Below, piece by piece: positions 33,373-40,282 of a DNA stretch of 40,282 nt. A model generated the notes under the pieces. That model did not search any database. It had not been told where the DNA came from and was given only the letters and a program-made list of their open reading frames with translations. The stretch lies in contig JAPKHT010000037.1 of assembly GCA_026646655.1 (NCBI GenBank), positions 1-40,282 of the forward strand, given 5' to 3'. A program made the translations under genes and the position numbers. Origin of the DNA: JADLBR01 sp020847615 (GTDB lineage Bacteria; Verrucomicrobiota; Verrucomicrobiia; JADLBR01). Positions within the stretch are counted from its first letter, which is position 1; the number at the start of each line of letters is the position of its first letter.

Positions 33373-34125
33373 CTCGCCGGGCTCCCCCGCCATCTGAGCG
33401 AGGCGGGATTCGACGTGTGCCTCTCCCCAGACCTCTATCATGTCGCCGAGGACGACGCCATCTGGCACGAGATCGCGGGCATCGATGGGGAGGCGGCGTT
33501 CCTCCTGCCGCTGCACCCGCGTCCCATCGAGGCCCTGTTGCGCCGGCATGGCGCGTGGCGCGAGGGTCGTCTGGCGGTGGACCTGCGCGCGTGGGAGGCG
33601 CCCGGCGCCTTGGTTGCCGAGCTGCGCGCCCGGCTCGGGACGACCGCCGGCCACGGCTCCATCCAGAGGCTGTATGGCGTGGCGGGGGCGCGGTGGTATC
33701 CCCTCGTGGACGAGGGCCGCTGCACCCACTGCGGCAGCTGTTTTCAGTTTTGCCTATTCGGCGTCTATCAGTTGGACGATGCCAGGCGCGTGCGGATCGC
33801 CCACCCCGACCGATGCAAGCCGGGATGTCCGGCGTGCAGCCGGATCTGTCCCCAGGGCGCACTGATGTTCCCGCTCTATGAAAAAGACCCCGCCATCGCG
33901 GGGGCGCCCGGCCTGTTTCCAAAGCCCGATGCGGCCGCGCGGAAAATGTATTATGCCCGCACCGGCCTGACGTGTCCCCGGTGCGGCCAATCGGGAAAAC
34001 CCGCCCCGCGGCCGGGAGCCCCCGCGTGCGAGGAGTGCGGGCGCGCGGTTGCCCCGGCGAAGGGACAGGACGAATTCGACGCTCTCCTGGATGGACTGGA
34101 AGAGCTTCAGGAAGGGCGGCGCTGA
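33328..34125 (+). CDS. Dicluster ferredoxin-like protein, first gene of the terpenoid operon
   Basis: ATG 33328 follows CCAGGAA by 6 nt and gives 265 residues. An N-terminal alpha/beta part (MRPVAVLAPETAGDHLAG) of about 120 residues is not recognised. Two 4Fe-4S-type motifs follow: CTHCGSCFQFCLFG and CKPGCPACSRICPQGAL, the second with its first Cys displaced from the usual spacing. The C-terminus has a short CxxC...CxxC ribbon (CPRCGQ ... CEEC) that may bind zinc or iron. It is probably a cytoplasmic electron carrier, and its gene abuts the radical SAM gene with a 1-nt gap, which suggests that it feeds electrons to that enzyme. The role is inference. Confidence 0.75.
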   Translation: MRPVAVLAPETAGDHLAGLPRHLSEAGFDVCLSPDLYHVAEDDAIWHEIAGIDGEAAFLLPLHPRPIEALLRRHGAWREGRLAVDLRAWEAPGALVAELRARLGTTAGHGSIQRLYGVAGARWYPLVDEGRCTHCGSCFQFCLFGVYQLDDARRVRIAHPDRCKPGCPACSRICPQGALMFPLYEKDPAIAGAPGLFPKPDAAARKMYYARTGLTCPRCGQSGKPAPRPGAPACEECGRAVAPAKGQDEFDALLDGLEELQEGRR

Positions 34126-34126
34126 C

Positions 34127-35632
34127 GTGGCCGGGCCGGGGTTCCCCATCGTTTTGACGGCGGATCGCACGCTGACCGCCGGATACCAGCTGCTCTTCGA
34201 CGGCATGCTGGCCGCCAGCACCACCACCACCACGCCCGGATTCATCGCGGAGAGATTGCTGATGCCGCGCGTCGCCCCGGTGGACGGGCGTGCCGCGCGC
34301 GCGCCTCTGGGCCTGCGGAGGATTGAGGCGGCGCTGCTGCGTTCCGGTTTCTCTCCGCGCGACGTCGCCGTCGTCGAGGACGCGGATCTGGCATCCGCCA
34401 TCGGTGCCGGCACGCGGGTGGTCGGGATCTCCGCGGGCGAGCCCATGGGCCGCGGGATGAATTCCTCCACGATGACGGCGATCGCGGGCGGGCGCATCGT
34501 CCCGCACGCCTGCTTTGATCGACTCCTGCGCCGGACGCGCGGGCTGATTGCGGAACGCGCCCCGGGGGCCCGCGTCGTGCTCGGTGGCCCCGGCGCATGG
34601 CAGATCGCTTCCGGGGATCTCGAGTCCCTGGGCGTCGATCACGTCGTCACCGGATATGCCGAGGCGAACGTCGCCGGCATCTTTCGCGCACTGGTCGCGG
34701 GGCGCGGGCAGCCCCGGCACATTGCGGGCGAGGGTCCCGACGGGAACGGCATTCCCCCCATACGCGCGGCGAGCACCATGGGCGCGATCGAGATCAGCCG
34801 CGGCTGCGGCCTGGGCTGTCACTATTGCACCATCGCGAGGGAACCGATGTTGCACGTGCCGCCCGAGACGATCATGGAGGACGTGCGGGCGAACATCGCC
34901 GCCGGGCAGGTCAACCTGTCCCTATTGAGCGAGGATGTCTTTCGCTATGGCGGAAAGAATGCCCGCGCCAATCCGGCCGCGTTGGCCGAACTGGTTCGCG
35001 CGATTCGCGCCGAGCCCGGCGTGGGGCTCCTCCAGATCGACCACGCGAACCTCAGCAGCATCGCGCAGTATTCCGATGAGGAACTGGTCGCCATCCGACA
35101 AGGACTGACGGGTGGGCCGCGGCACGACTACCTCTGGGTCAACGTGGGCGTCGAGACCGCCTCGGGCAGGCTACTCAAGGAAAACGGCGGGATTATCAAG
35201 CTGTGGGGCTGTGGGCCGGAGAATTGGGCGGAGTTTTCGGCCGCCCAAGTGGGGCGGCTGATGCGGGCGGGCTATTTCCCGTTTGTGAGCCTGATGATCG
35301 GGCTGCCCGGCGAGACGGGCGATGACGTGGCGCAGACGCTGGCATGGGTGCGCCGCTTCCGCGATGCGAGGCTCGCGATTTTCCCGGTCCTCTATGCCCC
35401 GGTGGACGGACGGCAACCCCCGGGGCCCGGTGCTTTGACCGCGGCGCATTGGCAACTGCTTCGCACCTGCTATCGCCTGAACTTCCGGTGGATCCCCGGC
35501 CTCTATTGGGACAACCAGCGCGGCGCCGGGGTGCCGTTCTTGAGGCGCGCCACGCTCCGATGCCTGGGCCTGGGGCAGATCGCGCAATGGCACCTCTTGC
35601 TGCGCTGGAATCATTGGCGGGCGCGCGGATGA
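34127..35632 (+). CDS. Cobalamin-binding-type radical SAM protein
   Basis: I chose GTG 34127, 1 nt after the preceding stop, with GGAAGGGCGG upstream; it gives 501 residues. In-frame starts at 34049 and 34091 lie inside the upstream gene. Residues of about 70-210 resemble a B12-binding Rossmann domain (TRVVGISAGEPMGRGMN, ARVVLGGPGAWQI, GVDHVVTGYAEANVAGIF). The radical SAM cluster motif CxxxCxxC is GCGLGCHYCTIAREPM near residue 225. LMIGLPGETGDD is a typical late barrel strand. B12-type radical SAM enzymes often methylate unreactive carbons or remodel rings, as HpnP and HpnR methylate hopanoids. Its stop overlaps the cyclase start as ATGA. The reaction here is unknown. Confidence 0.85.
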   Translation: MAGPGFPIVLTADRTLTAGYQLLFDGMLAASTTTTTPGFIAERLLMPRVAPVDGRAARAPLGLRRIEAALLRSGFSPRDVAVVEDADLASAIGAGTRVVGISAGEPMGRGMNSSTMTAIAGGRIVPHACFDRLLRRTRGLIAERAPGARVVLGGPGAWQIASGDLESLGVDHVVTGYAEANVAGIFRALVAGRGQPRHIAGEGPDGNGIPPIRAASTMGAIEISRGCGLGCHYCTIAREPMLHVPPETIMEDVRANIAAGQVNLSLLSEDVFRYGGKNARANPAALAELVRAIRAEPGVGLLQIDHANLSSIAQYSDEELVAIRQGLTGGPRHDYLWVNVGVETASGRLLKENGGIIKLWGCGPENWAEFSAAQVGRLMRAGYFPFVSLMIGLPGETGDDVAQTLAWVRRFRDARLAIFPVLYAPVDGRQPPGPGALTAAHWQLLRTCYRLNFRWIPGLYWDNQRGAGVPFLRRATLRCLGLGQIAQWHLLLRWNHWRARG

Positions 35633-37410
35633 ATCGGGCGCGGATCGGGGCCGCATGGGCCGAGGCGAAGGCCCACTTGCTGGAATCCAGGAGCCCGGAG
35701 GGCTGCTGGCGAGGGCGCCTCTCTTCGTCGGCGCTTTCGACGGCCACCGCCGTGAGCGCGCTGTCCCTCGGCGCGGAGGCCGCGGATGCGCCACTGATCC
35801 GCGGCGGGATCGGCTGGCTCGCGCGGGTGCAGAATCCCGATGGCGGGTGGGGCGACACGACCGACAGCCCGAGCAACCTATCGACTAGCCTGCTGGTGCA
35901 GGCGGCCCTGCGGCTCGGGAGGGCGGAGGCGGCCGCCGGAGAAATGGGGGCGCGCCTCGAGGGATACCTCTGTCGCGAGGCCGGCACCGCGAGCGACGAG
36001 CGCCGCGAGGCCGTGTGCGCCGCCTATGCGCCGGACCGGACCTTCGCCGTGCCGATACTCACCAATCTCGCGCTGGCTGGCCTGATGCCTTGGGAGGGGA
36101 TTCCCTCCCTGCCGTTCGAGTTAGCCGCCATGCCGCCGGCCCTGTTCCGGTTTCTGCGCCTCCATGTCGTGAGTTACGCCCTGCCCGCGCTCATCGCCGT
36201 CGGCCTCGCGCTGGACCGGCACCAGGCGCCGCGTGGCAGGGTGCGCCGGTGGATCCGCGGGGCGTCAGCCAAGGTGGCCCTCCAGAAACTCCGGGACATC
36301 CAGCCGTCCAGTGGCGGCTTTCTGGAGGCCGTGCCACTGACGAGTTTCGTCGCGATGAGTCTCGCGCCGATCTTCGGATCGGGTCACCCCGTGGTCCACA
36401 AGTGCCTGGATTTCTTGCGGGCGTCGGCGCGGGCGGATGGGAGCTGGGCCATCGACTCCGACCTTTCCGTTTGGCTCACGACCGCCGCGACCGTCGCCCT
36501 TGCCGAGTCACATGGGATCGGGGATTCCGGTGCCACGCGCGCGTGGATTCTCCGGGCGCAGCACGCCCGTCGCCATCCGTACACGGATTCGGCCGCGGGC
36601 GGATGGGCCTGGACCGACTTGCCCGGCGGCGTGCCCGATGCCGATGACACCGCCGGCGCCCTGCTCGCGATGGCGCGACTCGGAGAACGCGGCCCCGCGC
36701 TGGATGCCGGAGCCCGATGGCTTCTGAATCTGCAGAATGCCGATGGCGGCTGGCCCACGTTCTGCCGCGGGTGGGGGCACCTGCCCTTCGACCGCAGCGC
36801 TCCCGACCTGACGGCCCACGCCCTGCGCGCGCTCCATGCCCTCGACCCGGAATTCCGACGGCCCGACTTTCGCAGGGCGAAGGCGCGCGGCCTCCGGTTC
36901 CTCCATGATCGGATGCGCGCCGATGGCTCATGGCTCCCGCTCTGGTTTGGCAGCCAACGGACCGCCGACCACAGCAACCCGGTCATCGGCACGGCCCGCG
37001 TCCTGCGCGCATTGGCCGAGATCGAGCCGCACGGCGACTGCGCCCGTCGCGGTCGCCGGTTCCTTCTGGAATCCCAGAACCCGGACGGAGGATGGGGCGC
37101 ATCGGCCGGAGTTGCCTCGACCACCGAGGAGACCGCGCTGGCCGTCTCGGCCCTGGCGAATCCCGGCCCGACCGGTGCGACCGACGCCGTTGAGCGCGGC
37201 GCGGCCCACCTCGCGGGGCGCGTGGAATCGGGCGCCTGGCTCCAGCCGGCTCCCATCGGCTTGTACTTCGCCAGATTGTGGTATAGCGAGGAGGCCTATC
37301 CCGCGATCTGGACGGTCGAGGCGCTCGGTCGCGTATTGACACGGGGCGGCGCCACTCCGAGCCTCAATGGCGGAAAGAGGGTGGACCCAAGGGTCGTCCA
37401 ACAGGGATAG
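35629..37410 (+). CDS. Squalene-hopene cyclase-family class II terpene cyclase
   Basis: ATG 35629 overlaps the radical SAM stop; the product has 593 residues. The family's alpha/alpha barrel is shown by repeated QW motifs: VQNPDGGWGDTTDS near 68, QNADGGWPTFCRGWG and SQNPDGGWGASAG. The catalytic acid motif DxDD appears as DADDTAGALLA, with DADDT at residues 337-341. SSALSTATAVSALSLG near 33 and PFELAAMPPALFRFLRLHVV near 162 match the N-terminal and membrane-proximal parts of the family. Cyclases of this family protonate a terminal alkene of squalene or polyprenyl chains. It is about 40 residues shorter than squalene-hopene cyclase, and no squalene synthase is in the window, so another substrate is possible. 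Confidence 0.9.
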   Translation: MNRARIGAAWAEAKAHLLESRSPEGCWRGRLSSSALSTATAVSALSLGAEAADAPLIRGGIGWLARVQNPDGGWGDTTDSPSNLSTSLLVQAALRLGRAEAAAGEMGARLEGYLCREAGTASDERREAVCAAYAPDRTFAVPILTNLALAGLMPWEGIPSLPFELAAMPPALFRFLRLHVVSYALPALIAVGLALDRHQAPRGRVRRWIRGASAKVALQKLRDIQPSSGGFLEAVPLTSFVAMSLAPIFGSGHPVVHKCLDFLRASARADGSWAIDSDLSVWLTTAATVALAESHGIGDSGATRAWILRAQHARRHPYTDSAAGGWAWTDLPGGVPDADDTAGALLAMARLGERGPALDAGARWLLNLQNADGGWPTFCRGWGHLPFDRSAPDLTAHALRALHALDPEFRRPDFRRAKARGLRFLHDRMRADGSWLPLWFGSQRTADHSNPVIGTARVLRALAEIEPHGDCARRGRRFLLESQNPDGGWGASAGVASTTEETALAVSALANPGPTGATDAVERGAAHLAGRVESGAWLQPAPIGLYFARLWYSEEAYPAIWTVEALGRVLTRGGATPSLNGGKRVDPRVVQQG

Positions 37411-37418
37411 GACGAGAC

Positions 37419-39125
37419 ATGCAGCCTGAGCCACCAGTGACCGATCCCGCCGCTCCGCCGGACATCAAGGTGGTTCCGCCGACGGACGAGCTGCGGGACC
37501 AGATCCGGGAGGCCGCCGTCCGGTCCATGGCCAACCATGATCGCTCGCGCGCCCCGACGCGCGAGGCCCTCGAATCCTCGGGCCGGGCGCTGCTCGTCGC
37601 CGCGGACCTGCCCGACGCGTACCTGGGATTCGCGATGGTCGCGCTGAACAATGCCTTTTGGCGCGAGGCGTTCGCCTCGGTGCCTTTCGGGCGACGGCTC
37701 TTCCTCTTGCCTCACTGCATGCGGGACGAGGCGAAATGCGCCGGCGCATACGATTCCATGGGCCTGCATTGCGCCGGCTGCGGCTCATGCCGCATCGAGG
37801 GACTCAAGGCACAGGCCGAGGCGCTCGGCTACCGCGTGCTCATCGCCGAGGGGACCACGGCGGTGACGAACGAGATCCTCGAGGAGGAGCGCGACGCCGT
37901 GCTGGGTGTCGCCTGCCTGGACTCGCTGGAGAAATCCTTCGCGCGGGTCGTGGATCTGGGCATCCCGCACCTGGCGGTCCCGCTGCTCTCCAACGGGTGC
38001 GTGCACACGCGGGCCGAGACGCCGCTGATCGAGGCGCTGATGCGCGAGCACTCTGCCGCGCGGGCCACGACGCGAACATATTTGCCGCTGCTGCGCGAGG
38101 CGCGACGCCTGTGTGCGCCGGACGCGCTGCGCGAGTTGCTGGCCCCGCTTGTCGATCCGGGGGCGCTCGAAGGGGGACGCGGCGAGCCACGGGCGCTCAC
38201 CGATGCGCTCGCGGTCGAATGGCTCGGGGAAGGAGGCAAGCGCTTCCGCCCCTTCGTCACCCTGGCGGCCTACGCGGTGGCCCGCCACGGCACTGAGGCT
38301 TTGCGGCCGGAGGCGGATCTCGCGGATTTGATCCCGCCCGCCGTGCGGCGATTGGCGCTCGCGATCGAGGTGCTCCACAAGGCGTCGCTGGTCCACGACG
38401 ACATCGAGGACCGGAGCCCCTTTCGCTATGGCCGTGCGACGCTCCACCACGACCACGGGGTCCCCGTGGCGCTGAACGTGGGCGATTACCTCGTGGGCCT
38501 CGGCTATGGGCTCATCGCGGGCGCGCGCGAGGCACTGGGTGCCGATCGCATCGCGGACATCCTCGGCCACCTGGCGGCCGCGCACCTCCAATTGTGCCGG
38601 GGCCAGGGCGCCGAGATGGAGACCGCCGCGCGGCGGGGCGAACTCCGCCCCCTGGACGTGCTGTCGATCCACGCGTTGAAGACCGCCCCGGCGTTCGAGG
38701 CCGCCCTGTATGCGGGATTGCGCGCGGCGGACTCGCTCCCGTGCCCGGACGTCCTGCGACGGTTTGCGACATGCCTCGGCGAGGGCTACCAGGTCCTCAA
38801 CGATCTCGACGACTGGCGTCCCGACGGGAGCAACAAGATCGAGACGGGCCAGGACGCGGCGCTTTCTCGCCCGACGATCCTCCGGGCGTTCGCCCTGGAG
38901 GCGGGTGGCTCAGAGGCGCTCGCGCGGGCCGAGGCGTGCCCCTCGCCCGAAGAGCGCGTGGCGCTGGCGCGCCGCGCCTACGACCAAACCAACGCCTTCG
39001 ACAAGGCCCGCACCCTCGTCGCCCGGCTGCGCGAGCGGGCCCTGCGGGTCGCGGATGCGGTCGAGAGCGAGCCCCTGCGCGAGCTGTTCGGTTTCCTCGT
39101 CCGCGTCGTGCTCGATCCCCATTGA
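37419..39125 (+). CDS. DUF116-polyprenyl diphosphate synthase fusion
   Basis: This 568-residue protein starts 8 bp after the cyclase stop. The N-terminal half (about 40-230) has the DUF116 pattern: LLPHCMRDEAKCAGAYDS, then GLHCAGCGSCRIEGLKAQAE with a dense Cys set, then GYRVLIAEGTTAV and LLSNGCVHTRAETPLI. The C-terminal half (about 265-560) is an isoprenyl diphosphate synthase: GEGGKRFRPFVTLAAY, the first Asp-rich motif in LVHDDIEDRSPFRYG and the second region QVLNDLDDWRPDGSNK. The synthase condenses isopentenyl diphosphate with an allylic diphosphate, but chain length cannot be judged. DUF116 has unknown function; its Cys could bind a metal or FeS cluster. Joining the two domains is unusual and suggests that the DUF116 part modifies or channels the isoprenoid product. 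Confidence 0.88.
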   Translation: MQPEPPVTDPAAPPDIKVVPPTDELRDQIREAAVRSMANHDRSRAPTREALESSGRALLVAADLPDAYLGFAMVALNNAFWREAFASVPFGRRLFLLPHCMRDEAKCAGAYDSMGLHCAGCGSCRIEGLKAQAEALGYRVLIAEGTTAVTNEILEEERDAVLGVACLDSLEKSFARVVDLGIPHLAVPLLSNGCVHTRAETPLIEALMREHSAARATTRTYLPLLREARRLCAPDALRELLAPLVDPGALEGGRGEPRALTDALAVEWLGEGGKRFRPFVTLAAYAVARHGTEALRPEADLADLIPPAVRRLALAIEVLHKASLVHDDIEDRSPFRYGRATLHHDHGVPVALNVGDYLVGLGYGLIAGAREALGADRIADILGHLAAAHLQLCRGQGAEMETAARRGELRPLDVLSIHALKTAPAFEAALYAGLRAADSLPCPDVLRRFATCLGEGYQVLNDLDDWRPDGSNKIETGQDAALSRPTILRAFALEAGGSEALARAEACPSPEERVALARRAYDQTNAFDKARTLVARLRERALRVADAVESEPLRELFGFLVRVVLDPH

Positions 39126-39134
39126 TCGCCGCGC

Positions 39135-40058
39135 ATGACGCCGACGTTCCTCGAACGCTTGGACGCGCGCCTCCGGGACGGCTGGCGGAACCTCGCCCCG
39201 GCCCTGCGCGACTCCGCCCCGTCGTGGACGGCCCCATTCGCCGATCCCTGCGGCGGGTACCGCGGCCGCCTTGGCCCCGCCGACACCTATTACACGGACT
39301 TTGCCGTGCGGCTCTTCGATCTGGCCGGTGGGTTGCCGAAGGACCTCGAGCGCGTTGGGGAATTTCTTGGATCGCTGCCTCCCCCCAATGATCTGGTGGA
39401 TCTCTTCTCTCGCATGAATGCCGCGCGGCTGTTGCGGCGGCCGGACGTGGTCGCGCCGGAGGTCGCCCGGCGGATACTGGATGCGCAGCGGGCCGAGGGC
39501 GGGGGATTCGCGCAACCGGGAGAGCAGACCCCGTCCGCCTATCTGACATTCCTTGCCGGGCTGGTGTCCGAGATGCTGGGGGAGCCGATCCCCGAGGCGG
39601 GGAGAATGGCCGCCGCTCTCCGCTCGCTGCGTCAGCCCAGCGGCGGGTTCAGCGACCGTCCGGGCGAAGCGATGGCCCAGGCCAACACCACGGCCGCGGC
39701 CGTTGCCGCGCTCGGGATGATCGGCGAGGGCGACCCGCGGGAAGCTGCCGCCGCGGCGCAGTTCCTCGCGGGACTGCAGACCCCGGAGGGCGGATTTCGC
39801 GCCCATCAGGAGGCCCCCGAAGCCGACCTGTTGTCCACGTTTACCAGTCTCACGAGCTTGGCCGGCATGGGCGCCCTGCGGTGGGTGCGGCTGGCTCCCA
39901 TCGGACGCTTTGTCCTCAGCCTCCATTCGCCGGGCAACGGATTTCGCGCCTCCGCCGCGGACCCGGAGTCCGACATCGAGTACACATTCTACGGCGTGGG
40001 CAGCCTGTGCCTCCTTCAGGATCACCTGAACCGCGCGCGGGATCCCGCGGTCGCGTGA
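39135..40058 (+). CDS. Prenyltransferase/squalene oxidase repeat protein (alpha/alpha toroid)
   Basis: This 307-residue protein starts 9 bp after the preceding stop. Five to six PFT-B-type repeats show as GGY/GGF blocks: PCGGYRGRLG, GGGFAQPGEQTPSAY, SGGFSDRPGEAMAQANT, EGGFRAHQEAPEAD and GNGFRASAADPESDIEYT. The layout matches the beta subunits of protein prenyltransferases and the barrel of terpene cyclases. The zinc ligands of protein prenyltransferases (D-x-C and a later His) are not seen: EADLLSTFT and DIEYTFYGVG occupy the corresponding positions with no Cys or His. It may bind a prenyl chain without catalysing zinc-dependent transfer, or it may be a second cyclase-like unit, although no DxDD motif is present. 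It is the last gene of the operon. Confidence 0.82.
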   Translation: MTPTFLERLDARLRDGWRNLAPALRDSAPSWTAPFADPCGGYRGRLGPADTYYTDFAVRLFDLAGGLPKDLERVGEFLGSLPPPNDLVDLFSRMNAARLLRRPDVVAPEVARRILDAQRAEGGGFAQPGEQTPSAYLTFLAGLVSEMLGEPIPEAGRMAAALRSLRQPSGGFSDRPGEAMAQANTTAAAVAALGMIGEGDPREAAAAAQFLAGLQTPEGGFRAHQEAPEADLLSTFTSLTSLAGMGALRWVRLAPIGRFVLSLHSPGNGFRASAADPESDIEYTFYGVGSLCLLQDHLNRARDPAVA

Positions 40059-40282
40059 GTGCACCAGCGCGATCTTCATCCCTGGCGCCCCATGGCGTGA
40101 AAAATCGGAGGGCTCTCGCATGGCCGAAGGTCTGGTCCTGGGATCGGGTTGCTCGTGACGGGGATAGCCCGAATATTTCATCGTCGGGGCAAAAAATTAG
40201 CGAAGTCCGCGGCACAAGCCGCTATGGTCGAAGGTGTTCAAACTCTAACCACAAAGGACTTCGCTAATGACAGACTGTAGGC
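40059..40282. other. Intergenic region with inverted repeat at the right edge
   Basis: TTAGCGAAGTCC (40197-40208) and GGACTTCGCTAA (40256-40267) are perfect 12-bp inverted repeats with 47 nt between them. A smaller hairpin (GCGGC-ACAA-GCCGC) lies inside. An ATG at 40267-40269, overlapping the right arm, could open a new gene that leaves the window, preceded by AAAGGA. This may be the end of an insertion sequence or a regulatory leader. No terminator for the terpenoid operon was recognised at 40059-40196. Confidence 0.5.

Noticed and set aside
33197..34855. Minus-strand frame of 552 codons opposite the ferredoxin-like and radical SAM genes
   Set aside because: The plus strand carries unmistakable FeS and radical SAM motifs. 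The minus frame is Arg-rich with no domain. Only the short frame at 33217-33372 was kept as a possibility.

Overview
This is a high-GC bacterial chromosomal segment with 25 recognisable intact protein genes, one gene cut by the left edge (GH38), a truncated methyltransferase remnant, an amber-interrupted small ORF, and many palindromic repeats. No rRNA, tRNA or CRISPR array was seen. The mix of secreted sulfatase, GH38, GH106, GH16, GH43-like and toroid-lyase enzymes, SMP-30 and Tat-exported Gfo/Idh proteins, an ECF sigma factor coupled to a VWA protein, and the very high GC suggests an uncultured polysaccharide-degrading bacterium of the Planctomycetota/Verrucomicrobiota (PVC) type or a neighbouring candidate phylum. 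That placement is inference from gene content only.

Left part (1-8366, minus strand): a polysaccharide-degradation operon reads sulfatase, DUF1349-like lectin-fold protein, 1411-residue toroid lyase-like protein with a C-terminal beta-propeller, then a GH38 alpha-mannosidase that leaves the window. Two junctions are ATGA overlaps. At 8749-8840 lies a nested palindrome. At 8843-10377 is a visibly less GC-rich restriction-modification scar: a C5-cytosine methyltransferase cut down to its N-terminal third, an intact Mrr-type endonuclease and a small ORF with an in-frame amber stop. Next come a SagB-type nitroreductase and a very large GH106-type glycosidase (10444-15225).

Centre (15226-25300): a REP-associated tyrosine transposase (RAYT) is surrounded by six copies of a roughly 60-bp paired-REP unit. 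Housekeeping genes follow on the plus strand: DUF4230, dGTPase, a class III hybrid-cluster protein with an FNR-type operator, and a SLOG-fold protein. On the minus strand are a NapH-like polyferredoxin and GH43-like and GH16 enzymes, then a secreted hypothetical protein and a GxxExxY gene bracketed by a perfect 18-bp inverted repeat.

Right part (25317-33200, minus strand): an ECF sigma factor is translationally coupled to a VWA/YfbK-like protein whose linker contains an in-frame REP pair. A hypothetical secreted protein, an SMP-30-like protein, a Tat-exported oxidoreductase and RtcB follow. GTAG-headed palindromes lie in the gaps and even supply a stop codon.

The most interesting block is the plus-strand operon at 33328-40058. 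Five almost contiguous genes encode a dicluster ferredoxin-like protein, a B12-binding radical SAM enzyme, a squalene-hopene-cyclase-family protein with a DADDT catalytic motif, a DUF116-polyprenyl diphosphate synthase fusion, and a prenyltransferase-repeat toroid protein without obvious zinc ligands. Together they look like a compact, possibly undescribed pathway that makes a polyprenyl chain, cyclises it and modifies it by cobalamin-radical chemistry.
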